Assembly: GCA_039519185.1 (NCBI GenBank) | Contig: CM076854.1 | Span: forward strand, 158,096,166 to 158,160,165 | Reading direction: 5' to 3' | Length of the DNA: 64,000 bases | From: Astragalus membranaceus | Taxonomy: Eukaryota; Streptophyta; Magnoliopsida; Fabales; Fabaceae | Shown: positions 19,600-31,630 of the stretch, piece after piece | Layout: each line of letters opens with the position of its first letter | Position numbering within the stretch: the first letter of the stretch is position 1 | Notes under the pieces: generated by a model | Databases searched by the model: none | The model's input: the letters and a program-made list of their open reading frames with translations, nothing else | Told to the model about the DNA's origin: nothing | Program-made: the position numbers and the translations under genes

Positions 19600-19957
19600 G
19601 TAGAACCCTCATCTTCAGCACTGCAGTAACTTACTTAATAAAAATGATTATAATTTTTAATTATCACGAGGATGAACTCTGTGGAGCAGTAACCGATTGA
19701 GGTTCATGACAAGTAACAACACTTTCTGACTCATGATCATCAGAATCGGAATCATGTTCATCAGAACCTTCATATTCACTTTCTGAGTCGCTAATACAAA
19801 TGCGAGTTACCTTCCTCTTCCTAGGTCTAGGATTCAGCTCCTCCTGAGAAGAAAACACCTCTGCTTCTGACGCATGATCAGAATCACGATCAGAATCATA
19901 ATCGACTTCAGAGTCGCTGACACAAACATAGCACATCTTTTTTACTTTCGAACTCAT
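19600..19957 (-). pseudogene. HAD/FCP1-like protein, broken copy (exon 1 only)
   Basis: The frame starts MSSKVKKMCYVCVSDSE at 19,957 like the other copies. It has a doubled acidic stretch (CVSDSEVDYDSD... and CISDSESEYEGSD...) and then leaves the family frame: the bases for LVMNLNRLLLHRVH are present just before 19,680 but in another frame, and translation ends at 19,664. No exons 2-6 follow; the sequence passes directly to material like the 3' flank of the intact copies. So a large internal deletion plus a frameshift. The TATA region is kept. Confidence 0.75.
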
Positions 19958-20012
19958 ATTTTGGATTGCAGATTTTGGATAATATTGCAAAACTCTTGGT
20001 GCTGTATGATTG

Positions 20013-20022
20013 CTTTATATAG
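20013..20022 (-). promoter_or_regulatory. TATA box retained upstream of the broken HAD copy
   Basis: CTATATAAAG on the minus strand, about 56-65 nt before the ATG, within the block TTGGTGCTGT...TTTATATAGA that is also found before copy 2 (47,008-47,017) and in changed form before copy 3 (49,637-49,645). Confidence 0.6.
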
Positions 20023-20585
20023 AGGTAGAAGTGATGCGGTGCATATCCTGTAATCCAGTCCAACTTTCTTGTATTGAATGATGAAGTTAATTAACCGATA
20101 CAATATGTTCGTTACTCACATAAAAAAGCATTGGAATATGTTTGCCTTTTCTTCTTCCTCTTTACTCTTTACTCTTTAGTCTTTAATCTTCTAGGGAATG
20201 CTAAACATGGCTATGACTCATGAGTACTAAGCATCAGTATTAAACTCCTTCAACGTACCCTATGTGAGTCCTAATGACGTCATTGGAAATCTTACAAACA
20301 TTACTTCCCACCGGAATTAAGTCACATCTATTCCTATCAAAAGAATATCAAACGACCAAAGTAACCATTATGCTCGGCAAAATAGGGTTAAATATGTTTT
20401 TGATTTCTACAAAATTTGAGAATTTTATTTAGTTCTTATAAAAAAATGTCATTCACTTTTAGTTCTTATTTACAAAAGTATACATCACTTAAACGTCGTA
20501 GGTTTTCATAAAAAATAGTAAAATAGACTTTTAAACAGGCTTTCACGTCTTATCAGACTTTCAAAAGGTCGAGCTCAAGCCTAAT

Positions 20586-21437
20586 GGAGGTGTACTGGTT
20601 TAGGATTTCACAGGATTTTAAAAGACTTTTTTTTGAGTAAAAAAGTCCGTTGGTATTCGATTCGAATTTTCAAGATTTTTTAATCCATTGGTATTCATTT
20701 GGGACTAGTTTTGTACATTGCAGTGTAGTAGAGAAAGCAGCTGGTAGGTCTCCTAACGTTCGAGTGATGCGTTAAGGTGATCCCGTGTGGGGGGTACCTG
20801 CGATGCCACTCTAACGCTCAAGTCAGTATTGAGGACAATATAGTAGTATACAAGGAATGGGAAGGTACCTATTTATGGTAATGTGAACTGGTATTTATAG
20901 GGATTCTTGTGCCGTTAGATCGATTGGGTGAATCTGAGCTGTCAATGTATGAGAGTCATAAATGGGTTGATTTATTGTGGTCATAGATCAAAGTGATTGT
21001 GATGATACCTTTTTGTTGTTTATGGCTTTTCCACTTTAGTGTAATTTAGATCTTTTATGATATATGTTTGTTGTAGTAAGTGGTCCGAACTCAAAGTGTT
21101 GACCCGGTGTTGTGGGCTTCAGTTTCAAGTTGGGCCACTCTACTTTGTGTATTTGGTTTGGGCCTCTGCCCAATTATTACTACTCAAATACAATTTGGAC
21201 AAAAAAAAATCTATTTTTATTATTAAAAAATCCCCTAAAATATTTTATGTGAGAAAAAAACTTGAATATTTTATCTCACAAATCCCCTAAAATCCTGCAG
21301 AGTCTACAAAGTCCTGCAAAAGTCCATTAAAATTCTAACTTAAAAGTCTTGCAGAATCCTGCAAAGTCCATTAAAAATCTGTAGGACTTTTTGCAGCTAA
21401 AAAAATCCTTTGAAATCTTGAACCAATACACCCCCCC
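20586..21437. mobile_element. Inverted-repeat DNA element, superfamily uncertain
   Basis: Left end GGAGGTGTACTGGTTTAGGA and right end (complement) AGGGGGGGTGTATTGGTTCA followed on both sides by AGATTTCA-like and GGATTTT sequence: imperfect terminal repeats of about 30 bp. Internal copies of AAGTCC(A/T)TTAAAA and CAGGATTTT pair across the element. No clear target duplication was found. Sequence outside (AAGCCTAAT...; ...CGGTCCGACTTATTCTCACCCCTAA to 21,553) resembles a hAT-type element like the one at 52 kb, so this element may be nested in a remnant of that. Confidence 0.5.
20720..21180 (+). mobile_element. Possible LTR fragment inside the inverted-repeat element
   Basis: The stretch GGGGGGTACCTGCGATGCCA and CACTCTAACGCTCAAGTCAG resembles the R/U5 region seen in many legume LTR elements. 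A TTTATAGGGATT-like box lies near 20,893. Ends and target duplication were not found, so the call is weak. Confidence 0.35.
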
Positions 21438-21912
21438 TAAAAAATTGGCCATCAATTTACCAAAGGTCAGACTCAGGCCTAATACTTTCAATGCAGGTCA
21501 GGCCCAGAACTTGCAAAGCCCAACTCGGTCCGACTTATTCTCACCCCTAATTCGAACATACATTAAAAGCTTAGAATTAGAAGAAAGTAACAAAAAAATT
21601 CTTAGAAGTGGTGTTGTATGATGCTTTATACTATGACTCTGTTTGGCAAGTAAGATCCACGAGTTTATAGTGGATTTGACTAGCGGATAGTGGATGAAAA
21701 ATTTTAGAAGTGTTTGGTAAGCAGTAACTCATAGCGTTTTGGGGTAGCTTATAACATTTTTTTAAATGCTACTTCAAATAGCGTTTGAGCTTATAACTTA
21801 TAACGTATCATCTTTTTAGTCATTTTTACCCTATTAATTTTATAATATCTCTTTTGTATCCTCGGTAAAGTAAAATATAACTTTTAATATCCCTATTTTT
21901 GAGTTACATACG

Positions 21913-21915
<3 letters not shown>

Positions 21916-21991
<76 letters not shown>
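21916..21991. repeat. Compound (CT)n(TA)n microsatellite
   Basis: About 20 CT units run directly into about 18 TA units. The TA part can form a hairpin. Confidence 0.95.
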
Positions 21992-21994
<3 letters not shown>

Positions 21995-22445
21995 CTTCGC
22001 TGTTATTTACATAATGCTAATCTATTAATTGAAATGACACAAAAATGTTTGTTCGGGCGTGCTCTTCGGTTGTTTATTCTGTCTTTTTTTATCAAGTTGT
22101 TTGTTGATCTATCTATTTTAATTTTTACCATTGGTATCGAACCTGCAGAAGGCTATAGTATCTAATTGAAATGGAAAAATATAATGTAAAGAAGGTTTGC
22201 ATCATGTTCAACTGACCCAGGGGCAAAAGTACAGAAGTTGCGAACCAAAGATGATCAGGTGAGAACCAGTATAAGGGCAAGATGTTCCAAAGTCTCTGGC
22301 AACCAACCAATAAGGCATAGGGAGAGAGCAGAGAGAGGAGGTTTCATTTTAAAAGCAAGGGGAGTGGCAAAAGGAACTAGCATAGACGTACAATTTATGA
22401 ATGGTGACTACAATCATTCACTTTTCTCTCCATTCACATAGTTAC
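21992..22445. other. Unassigned sequence left of the Copia element
   Basis: No gene recognised. The last 30 bp before the target duplication (CATTCACTTTTCTCTCCATT) resemble sequence about 90 bp beyond the right end of the Copia element (44,571-44,600). Confidence 0.4.
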
Positions 22446-22666
22446 TTTTAAGAACTGGTAAGAGGGAAATTGCACTTTGTGAACTCTGTGATTCTCATTG
22501 ATTGTTTCATTTGCAAGAAGCAACTTATATACAAATGATCAATACAACATAGAGCTGTTAGTTGGCTTTACAATTTGTTAAACTCAGCACAACTAACTAA
22601 CTGAAAATGTAACTAACAGAAACTACTTATTACAATGTTTAACTAACTGATAAAGGATAGCTAACA
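22446..22666 (-). repeat. 3' LTR of the Copia element
   Basis: Pairs with 44,268-44,488. On the minus strand it should end ...TTAACA; the last bases are changed to ...TTAAAA. About 8-10 differences from the other LTR by eye. Confidence 0.9.
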
Positions 22667-22707
22667 ATGTCTCTCCTAATCTCAATATGCTTGGATAGCA
22701 GCTCAGA

Positions 22708-23888
22708 TTATTCTGTCACACATATGATTCCTAGTTTCTGTCTCAGCTTGGAGAAAGCATCCAGCTTCAATTGTTTGGTTAGAACATCAGCATACTGATC
22801 CTGAGTACTGCAGTGTTCTAAATTGATCACCTCTTCTTTGCACAAGTCTCTAAGAAAATGAAATCGCACATCAATGTGCTTACTCATTCCGTGTAGCACG
22901 AGATTCTTAGATAACTTGATTGCTGAGCTGTTGTCACAATTGATGACTGTTGCTTTGTCTTGTTTTAGTCCAATGTTGTCCAGGATTCTCCTTAACCATA
23001 CCCTTGACAGGCACAAGCAGCAGCAGCAATAAACTCGGCTTCAGTAATTGACAAAGTAACCACTGGTTGCTTCTTTGAGTCCAGCTGATAGCTCTAGTCC
23101 CAAGCATATAAGCATACCCTGATGTGCTCCTTCTATCATCAAGGTCACCAGATAGTCGCTGTCAGAAAATTCAACCAGCTGCACATCACTTTGTGATCCT
23201 TCTATCTGTCTTCTGTATAGAATTCCCAGATCTGTAGTATTCTTAACATATTTCAGAATACGTTTTATAGCAACTAAGTGAGCATCAACAGGTCTTTGCA
23301 TGAATCTGCTAGTGTGACAGACTGAATACATTAAGTCAGGCCTAGTGGCAGTGCGGTACATTAAACTGCCTATCATCTGCTTATATGTTGTTGTTACATT
23401 GACAGTTTTACCATCTTCATCCCTTGACAGTTTGCTCCCAGGTACCATTGGATTAGTCACACCTTTGCAGCTTGTCATTCCAAACCTCTCAAGAATATCT
23501 TTGGCATACTTCTGCTGATTGATGAACACCCCTGCATCATTTTAACAGACTTCAACACCTAGAAAATATTTCATTTTTCCTAGATCACTCATTTCGAATT
23601 CTTTCTTCATGGATTCCTTAAAAGCACAACATATCATCTCATTAGTTCCTGTGTAGATTAGATCATCTACATAGAGACTAACAATTAGAATGTCCTTCTT
23701 ATCTCCTGTTTTTACAAACAAAGTGTGTTCATGTGGACACTTTGTGAAGCCCTCTTTGTGAAAGTAGGATTCAATCCTACTATACCAAGTCCTTGGAGCT
23801 TGTTTAAACCCATATAAGGCTTTATTCAGCTTGTAGACCTTGTCTTCTTCTCCCCTTTTAACATACCCAGCAGATTGTTCTACATACT
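22708..23888 (-). pseudogene. Copia pol remnant: reverse transcriptase C-terminus and RNase H
   Basis: Reading right to left: GYVKRGEEDKVYKLNKALYG and GFKQAPRTWY (RT), then the catalytic motif SLYVDDLIYTG with the YVDD box at about 23,660, the RNase H region (TRPDLMYSVCHTSRFMQRP) and the C-terminal KHIDVRFHFLRD and DQYADVLTKQL. A stop interrupts the frame near 23,543 and another break lies at about 23,030-23,040. The front of the RT is missing because of the insertion on the right. Confidence 0.88.
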
Positions 23889-24166
23889 AGTGTGTGGAAA
23901 TATGTGCAAGTATACACAGTCACAAACAAATAATATAGTGATGAGAAAGATCGAACCCACAGGGAGTGGTTAAGCTTTTGTATGTTTAGAAAGCATATAA
24001 ATTAGTGCAGTTATACTACTCACAAATTTGGGTATTGATGTTTACGAAAACAGAATGTAAATATGTAAGAAAATATGAAGGAAATCAGTTGGGAATGATA
24101 GTTGAGATGTCTTCACTAAATAAATCACTTTCAAGAGTATTGTGTTTTCTACGGTGCAGATGCACT

Positions 24167-25351
24167 CACTACAAGAATAATGAGATTTTCCGGCCAGGAC
24201 TTTCCGGCGGATTTTAGGAATTTCCGGCCAGGACTTTCCGGCGGATTTTATTCGCCGCAAACTTTTCCGGCGGATTTTTTGGCATTTGCGGCGGATTTTA
24301 AAAAAAAAAATTCTTAAACATCCGCCGCAAAAGCCAAAAATTTTTTTTTTTTAAAAAAATCCGCCGCAAATGCCAAAAAATCCGCCGCAAAAGCCAAAAT
24401 TTTTTATTTTTTTTTTAAAAAAATCCGCCGCAAATGCCAAAAAATCCGCGGCAAAAGTCAAAAAAAATTTCAAAAAATCCGCCGGTAATTTCAAAAATCC
24501 GCCAGAAAATTCGGAGGGAAAAAATTCGCCTTTTTAAATACAAATTTCTCCTACACTCCTCTCATTCTCTCATTTCACTCTTTATTTCATTCTCATTCTC
24601 TTCTATATTTCTCTACATATCTCTCTTCTATATTTCTTATACTCTCATCTCCATAAATTTCTCTACATATCTCTCTTCTATATTTCTCCTTCCTTCTTCA
24701 TTCTTTTTCATTCACTCCTTAATTCTTATTTCTTCTTACTTCTTTATTCACATTCTCTCCTATATCATTCTCTTCTAATATTCTCTTTCATTCTTATTCC
24801 TTCCTACTTCTACATTCTCATTCATTTATTTATTTTCATTCTTTTCTATATCATTTTTTGTCATATTCTACTTCATTTTCATTTTTTCTTACTTTTTATT
24901 AAAATACAAATTAAATATTAAAATTCAAAAAAATTGAAAAACAAATTCAAAAATTCAAATTTTTTATCGGCAGATTTTTAAAATTTTTTTTTTTGGATTT
25001 TGCGGCGGATTTTAGGCATTTCCGGCGGTTTTTTAAATTTTTTTTTTGGCTTTTGAGGCGAATTTTTGGCATTTGCGGCGGATTTTTTAAAAAAAAAAAA
25101 ATTTCGAATTTTTTTTTCTTTTTTTAAAATCCGCCGCAAATGCCTTTAAAATCCGCCGGAAAATTCCAATTTTTTTTTTTTAAAAAAACCGCCACAAAAT
25201 GCTTTTCCGGCAGAAAATCCGTTTGAAATTTCCGGTTTGCTGCGAGCTGGCTACCGGCGGCAAAAATCCGCCGCAAAGTCCAATTTTGCGGCGGAAATAT
25301 GGCTTTTCCGGCGGATTTTGCCCGCCGGAAAATCCTGTTTTTCTTGTAGTG
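24167..25351. mobile_element. CACTA-type non-autonomous element
   Basis: Ends are CACTACAAGAA and TTCTTGTAGTG with a 3-bp duplication ACT on both sides (24,164-24,166 and 25,352-25,354), as expected for CACTA elements. Long subterminal blocks of TTTCCGGCGGATTTT and its complement AAAATCCGCCGCAAA are repeated many times on both sides, so the two halves can form one long hairpin. The centre (24,540-24,900) is a pyrimidine-rich stretch of CATTCTC-like repeats. No transposase. Confidence 0.92.
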
Positions 25352-26440
25352 ACTTGAGTGCAGTTGCACCAGTATGTGTCTTTCAGCTACTTTCTTCAGA
25401 GTTTCGTTACAAGCTCTTAAAACCTTGTCTTGAAGTAAAGACAGAAGTTGTCAATTCCTTTCTTGTCTTCTTACAATTCTTGTCTAAGTTGCTAAATAAG
25501 TACACTCCTGCCTTTTAAGTATTCACTACATTACCCTAAGGACTATGTTATCCTATGTCTAGGACTTAACATGGTTTTAACAATTTTTTTTTTTATTAAA
25601 CAAGTTAACAAATCCTTCATTAAAATACTCACCCTTATTAGTTCTTGATTTCTAGTTATAAACCATGTCTGTGAATATAACTCTACTCATTTTAAGTGAT
25701 CAATTTTAAAATAAGATGTATGTAGTATAACACAAGAACCAAAGATGCATACACCACTTTGAAAACACAATAACTTACTCAAAAGCTTATTATAAAGTTA
25801 GAACATCTCAACCAAAGAGGTTTAGCTCATAATATGCATTGCAAGGCAAAAATAGATGAAATAAAACATGTTGATATAATGGAAAGTACAAGAGATATCA
25901 ATAGGATAGAGATTACACTGATTGAAGTACTCTTGCATAAGTTTTCCCAACAGTGCAGATGCACTGATTCCTTCTACGTAACTAACTTGATGAAGAAGTG
26001 AAAGAGGGAGTTGTAAATTCCTTCCTTACCTTCTTACTTCTAACTACTACTAAGAACTATAAAATGAAAAGCAAGAAAAGTAGATGTACGGATCCTATAG
26101 AACTTCTTCTTTTTTCAAATGATGAGAAGTGAAGCCTTTATATAGCCTTGGAGCTTTCCTTTAAGTGAGGGTTTCCTTGGAGATCAGGTTTAACCTAGAG
26201 GGGTTAACCACGGTTACTTTTTAGAACATGTTTGCTGGGAATTGACTACAACACTCCACCTCAAAGAGAGGTCCAATCGTGGAGGGCCATGTGTCCTTTA
26301 TGAATGACTCTTCATGATGGTCATCTATTGTAGGCGCCTCCTTTCGCAAGTGGGCATGTGCCTCCATGTGACTTGTGACTAAGCATGATATCATAGAGGT
26401 GTTTATGCATTGGTATGAATTGAGGTGCTTCCAATGTGGG

Positions 26441-27488
26441 TGTGAACACCCAATTTTAACCGGTACATTTTTTTACTTTTTCAAAAAATCACAAAAATAC
26501 GTTTTTCGCGTATATTTGATTCCTAATCCCTCGAATAGGTCATTTTGCGCTAATTTACTAATTTTGCGTTATTTTTACTTTTTTTAGTGGTTAAACAAAA
26601 ATTAAAAAAATATATGCTAATTCAAAAAATTACAAAGTAAATTTAATTTATTTTTCTTGTTGCAATATCTTTAATTAAAAAACGAAAATAAAAAAATAAA
26701 ATAGATATGAAATAATACAAATTACAAAATAAAATAAAAAAAGGGAGGTGCAATAATAAAAATTATTATTACAAAAAAAAGTAGTCGCTTTTTGGGTATT
26801 TTCGGAGGTTGTTTTTTCTACTTTTGCGAAGGCAATTTCTCTCTCCTCAGACCTCGTTTCGACGATCCGAACGGTAAAAGTGAAGAGGGATGTCTCACGA
26901 ACCTGGTGTCCAAAAAACGAAGATGATCCAACGGTTAACGAATCCGGAATCGCACCTTTACGGTGAGAGGTTTGAGAAAAACGGACCAAAAACTGCAGCT
27001 ATTGCGAAGGCAATTTCTCTCTCCTCAGACCTCGTTTTGACGATCCGAACGGTGAAAGTGAAGATATATGTCTCACGAACCTACTGTCAAAAAACCAAGA
27101 CGATCCAACGGTTAACGAATCCGGAATCGCGCTTTTACGGTGACAGGTTTGAGAAAAACGGGAATTGTGTTCTCTAAGTGGGAATTGTTTTCTCTATCTT
27201 GTTTTAGTCCCACATTGCTTGCAAGAAACAACAACCCTATAGAAATTGACTATAAAAGAGGTTGAGAGGTGAAGGTTTGGAGGAGGAGTCATTGGCAGAT
27301 TAAGTGATCTTTTGGGCTAGCCTTTTGCGGTCCAGACACTAAAAGTCTGTCTTTGATTAGTTTGTAATTTTTTTGTTGAATCGGTTTTTTTCGGTTCTCA
27401 AAGCAGTCCGATTCGCAGTTGACTTGGTCAGACTGCTCGGTCCGGTTCGGCGTTCCTCGCGTTCATCAGCTTGAGGTTAGTTTTGTAT

Positions 27489-27519
<31 letters not shown>

Positions 27520-29019
27520 TATCTACTTGTTTATTTATTTAGTTATTTATGTACATATTTATTGATTAGTTATTTTTTTCTTTAGTTTCTTTTTGTATAT
27601 CTTTATTTTATGCTTGATATAAACCCTAGGGTAGAAGACTATTATTTTCTGTATATGTGTTTGTTTGTTTTGCAGCTAGGGGGTATATTTAACATTTTAC
27701 TCCTACACACACTCCACCATCACACTTCTGCACACATGTGAGAATAGTCCTATACCCGGACTAGAGAATAACCTAAGTTAGAACGAGACTGCGTAGTGAT
27801 GGCCTACTGGATGTGCGTCCTGTTGGGTGGTCACGAAAGTCTCACCTAGAGTTTGGTCCCTCTTGAGAATGCTGACACTCCTAATAGCTTGCCTATTGTT
27901 GTTGATCAGTGTTCTTAATTGGGGTCGTTGGCTCTAGGAACCTTATTTAGGACTCTATAGAGCTACCTTTGAGAGGTTCACTTGATAGAAAAAGCCTTAG
28001 ATCTATTCCCAAAGGGACCCCTCTAGGACACAAAGGAGCTTAATACTTTTGCATTCAAGCAAACAATAATACAACTCCCTTTTTGCAAACTGCACCCCAT
28101 TTTACTATTGCACCCTCTGTTTTCGTTTTTATTATTTCCTTTTACAAAAAACCTATAAAAATAAATAGATAAATATTTCATTTTCAAAAAAATATAAATA
28201 GGGGACTAAATCGACTGTACAGTCGGGTTAGTCAGCTTTTTAGGTTACTAATGAACCGTTACGGATCATGTCCTAAAATCCCTATTTAAAACAAATAATT
28301 TCTAAATCAAAATAAACACAAACATATTTCTTTCCATAAATCAAAAACTCCATTTTTCGAAAATAGGGGACTAAGCCGACTGTACAGACGGGTTAGTCAG
28401 TATTCTAGGATAAATGAACCGTACGGTTCAAGAGTCCTAAAATCCCTATTCAAATAAAATCAAACCAACACACATAAAATCATTTTCCAAAACTCCAAAA
28501 ACTCCATTTTTATAAAATAGGGGACTAAGTCGACTGTACAGACGGGTCAGTCAGCGTTCTAGGATGGATGAGCCGTACAGCTCAATAATCCTAAAACCCC
28601 TATATTAAAAAATACCAACCAACAAAATTTTTCAGGAAGAACTACGTGACTTTTGAGTTCCTCATTGCACCAGAGGATACGTAGGAGCGGGGCTTCCCCG
28701 TCAAGTCAAAATTAAACCTTTCTAAATTAGCCCTTATTATTCTCTACTATTTTATTTTTGGGTAAAACAAATAAATTCGTAATTTATATTTGCACAATCA
28801 GATTTAGGGTAACTGTCTTAGGACGGATGTACTAGGGGTGTAGTGGAATTAAGTTTTCGCCCTTCTCTATGCATAACCGACTCCCGAATCCAACCTAGTT
28901 TACGCAGACCATTAATTTTAAGGTAGGTTTTTCTCAATTTTCCCTATTTAATAAATTGGGTGGCGACTCCCTGAAATATCGATTTTTGGGCCGTCTAAGT
29001 CGGGATCCCGGTCACGACA
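26441..29019 (+). repeat. 5' LTR of the Ogre-like element
   Basis: Starts TGTGAACACCC and ends TCACGACA. U3 carries two copies of a block of about 160 bp (from 26,825 and 27,003) ahead of the TATA box TATAAAAG (27,251-27,258). Downstream are three repeats with palindromes at about 28,200-28,620, the motif GCATAACCGACTCCCGAA (28,871-28,888) and TGGCGACTCC (28,961-28,970). Short open frames in it recur in the 3' LTR and are not genes. Confidence 0.9.
26825..27165 (+). repeat. Duplicated U3 block before the TATA box (also in the 3' LTR)
   Basis: The block starting TGCGAAGGCAATTTCTCTCT at 26,825 recurs at 27,003 with few changes, a 178-bp spacing. It ends near GGTTTGAGAAAAACGG about 90 bp before the TATA box. 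The arrangement suggests a duplicated enhancer. The matching pair in the 3' LTR begins at about 36,091 and 36,269. Confidence 0.75.
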
Positions 29020-29021
29020 GA

Positions 29022-29040
29022 TGGCGACTCCACTGGGGAC
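29022..29040 (+). promoter_or_regulatory. Primer-binding site, tRNA-Arg type
   Basis: TGGCGACTCCACTGGGGAC two bases after the 5' LTR, the site known from Ogre elements. Confidence 0.88.
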
Positions 29041-30900
29041 ACATGAGAGTCAAGCCTTTTTAATTTGTTTGTGCAAAGTAATTATAAGGTACAATTTAGG
29101 GTTTTTGTTATTTTTTAGTGTTCCTATGCTCGCTTCACACACCACACATACACTGTGAGCACACACTGAGAGTTGGGCTTACACCTGAGCCTAAAAAAAA
29201 ACATAAGTTAGAACGAGGCTGTGTAGTGGTAGTCATTTTGGATGTACATCCTAGTGGCTACCATGAATTCCTCATCTAGAGTACGATTCTTCTCTGCGGG
29301 TATCCACATCTGGGATGTACATCCTGGTGTGTTTACACTTCTAGAAGAGTACTTGACTCTAGAGACCTAAAATTTCCCTAGGTTATAGCTGCTAACCCAG
29401 TGACTATTCACAATAGAAGACCTTAGATCTGTAGGGCCCAATAGCATAGGCTAACCAATTTAGGTCACAAAGGGAGCTACTCTACCTCTTACCTTATTTT
29501 CCATAAATAAACAAGAATATCTTTTTCCCATAAAAAACTTTTGGATTTAGAAAATCACTCATTTTTTCTACAAAATTAAAAATCATATTGCATTTCATGC
29601 ATAAAAAAAAAACATAAAAAAAACACCTCATATTGCATTTCGTGCATGAAAGAGCAAAAAAAAAATCATGTTGCATTTAGAAGTTCATTTCATGTAAAGA
29701 CAAAACTAAGATTTAATCGATCTTTTTTTTTCCGCGTGTCATTCATTTGCATTTTGCATTGCATATGTCCTTAGAATAATTGCATGTAGCGCACATTTCC
29801 ATTTCATTGTCATTCATCATACTCATTTGTAAAAAAATAAATATAAAAATCATTCATCATAAAAATTCCTCCATATTTCATTTTTTTTTCTTCGATGTAT
29901 GTAAAAATCTTTGCATAAGTAAATAAAAAAAATTATCATTGCCATTTGTAAATTTTCATAGCATATTCCCTTCAAAAAGGGCAATTGCATTGCATTTTTT
30001 GCATAAAACAATGAAAAAAAATTACAAAACAACACATGTTGCATTTTAGGGTGAATACTTGCATACATACCATGCATTTCATAACATGTTGGTCTCTTTG
30101 ACTCCTTCTCATAAATTTTTTCTTTAAGAAAATAATTAAAAAGGAGTTTGAAATTTTTGTGCTTGTGTTCCAATCAAGCTTAGACTCGTGGAATTGGATC
30201 ATTCGCTTAAGACTTGTTGGGAAGATTAATCATTAGAGGTGTAGAGAAATAATGCGAGAGGAAAGATATCATGGGGCACAATACTCGGGCATATTGGAAA
30301 AATGGGGACATAAGGTTGGTAATTATGTTTTGCTCAAAAAGAGAAGGAAAAAGATGATTGTCATTAGCACTTCTTTAATCATGTAGTTCGAAACCAAGTT
30401 GACTTAGTTGAAGTTTTATGCTAATGAATTTGCATGGATTTAAAAACTCATCTCAATCCTTTCTCCCCGTGTCCCCTTAAAACACCGACCCCTTTTGAGT
30501 TCTTGCCTCAAGTGATAGTTCTTTAGGCCCTTTTAGTTGCGTCATTCAGGGATGAACCGGTGAGCGAATATCGGATATCAAATGTCCATTTCCCAAAAAA
30601 AAGCAAAGAAAAAAAAACAAAAAAGAAATCAAAAGAAATGAAGAGCAAAGAATGTGTAAAAGAGTAGATGTTATTTCAAAATTAAAATTTTGCAAACGTG
30701 GAATCATGATTTCAAATGAAGAGTGGTCGTCTTTCTCTATCCCAAACAAAATATATCCCTTACCATCCCCTTTGAGCCTGTAACGTCCCTTCACTAAACC
30801 CTGGACAAGGATCGACACTACAATAGAATTTAGTGCATTCAGTTTTCCAAAGTTATAGGGATGGTGGAAAAAGTTCAAAAGAAAAGAAAAAGAGAAAAAT
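29041..30900 (+). other. Non-coding 5' internal part of the Ogre-like element
   Basis: No gag-like frame. 29,480-30,080 contains many spaced copies of TTGCATTT and CATTTCATGCAT-type words, a diverged low-complexity repeat; 30,580-30,640 is A-rich. Short open frames here are not supported by any motif. Confidence 0.55.
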
Positions 30901-30907
30901 GAATAAA

Positions 30908-31630
30908 GCCCGCAAGACTGAAAGCAAGTATTGTCAGTCTTGGCAAAAATTAGGGCAAAAAAAAAAAAAGAAAGAGTGATCAAAAAGCAGATGGGGTGAA
31001 AAAAAAAAGTAATAAAAAAAAGTGAATGATATGAGGTCTGGGGAACACAATAGAAAGCTGAATGCACTAAAGATCCTTGATCCATTCCCATAACCCATAA
31101 CCTAAAACCTTTCTTTGAGCCCTCTATTCATTTGTCTCCCATAGCATGTAACCCATACTCGCAAAACATTTCTTTGAACCTTCTACTCATTTCCTTTCTA
31201 TAACCCATAATCCATGCCTGTAAAGCATTCCTTTAAGCCTCCCAATCAATCCATCCCGATAACCTGTTACTCATGCCCGTTCTTTCAACCTTCTAACCAT
31301 CTTTCTTCCATAGCCCATAACTCATGCCCGTAAGACGTTTCCTTGAGCATTCTAATCGTCTTTCTTTCATAACCCATAACCCATAGTCACATTACAAGCC
31401 TCCAAAATCCCACTCTGATTGATGAATGATCGTTTTCATTTTCTTAATGTTAATTTTGAGATAAATCATTTGCTTCTTTTAAATTATTCTTTGCTCTAAT
31501 AAAAAAGGAAGTGAAAAAAAAATCCCGCTAGATTGAAAACCCGAAAGGGCGGTCTAGGCAAAAATTAGGGAGAATAAAAGAAAAATAAAGCCCGCTAGAC
31601 TGAAAACCTGCAAAGGCAGTCTAGGCAAAA
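30908..31630 (+). repeat. Three stem-loop repeats with compensating changes
   Basis: Three units of the form CCCGC..(stem)..GGCAAAAATTAGGG lie at about 30,908-30,953, 31,524-31,570 and 31,591-31,636. Stems are CAAGACTG/CAGTCTTG, CTAGATTG/CGGTCTAG and CTAGACTG/CAGTCTAG, so pairing is kept while bases change. Between them (31,090-31,400) are diverged repeats of CCCATAACCCATAA.. and TTTCTTTGAGCC.. of about 60 bp. Confidence 0.6.

Noticed and set aside
26675..27177. Open frames of 95 and 104 codons on both strands of the LTR, repeated at 35,941-36,443
   Set aside because: They lie in the U3 of identical LTRs and overlap the duplicated enhancer-like block; no motif supports coding.
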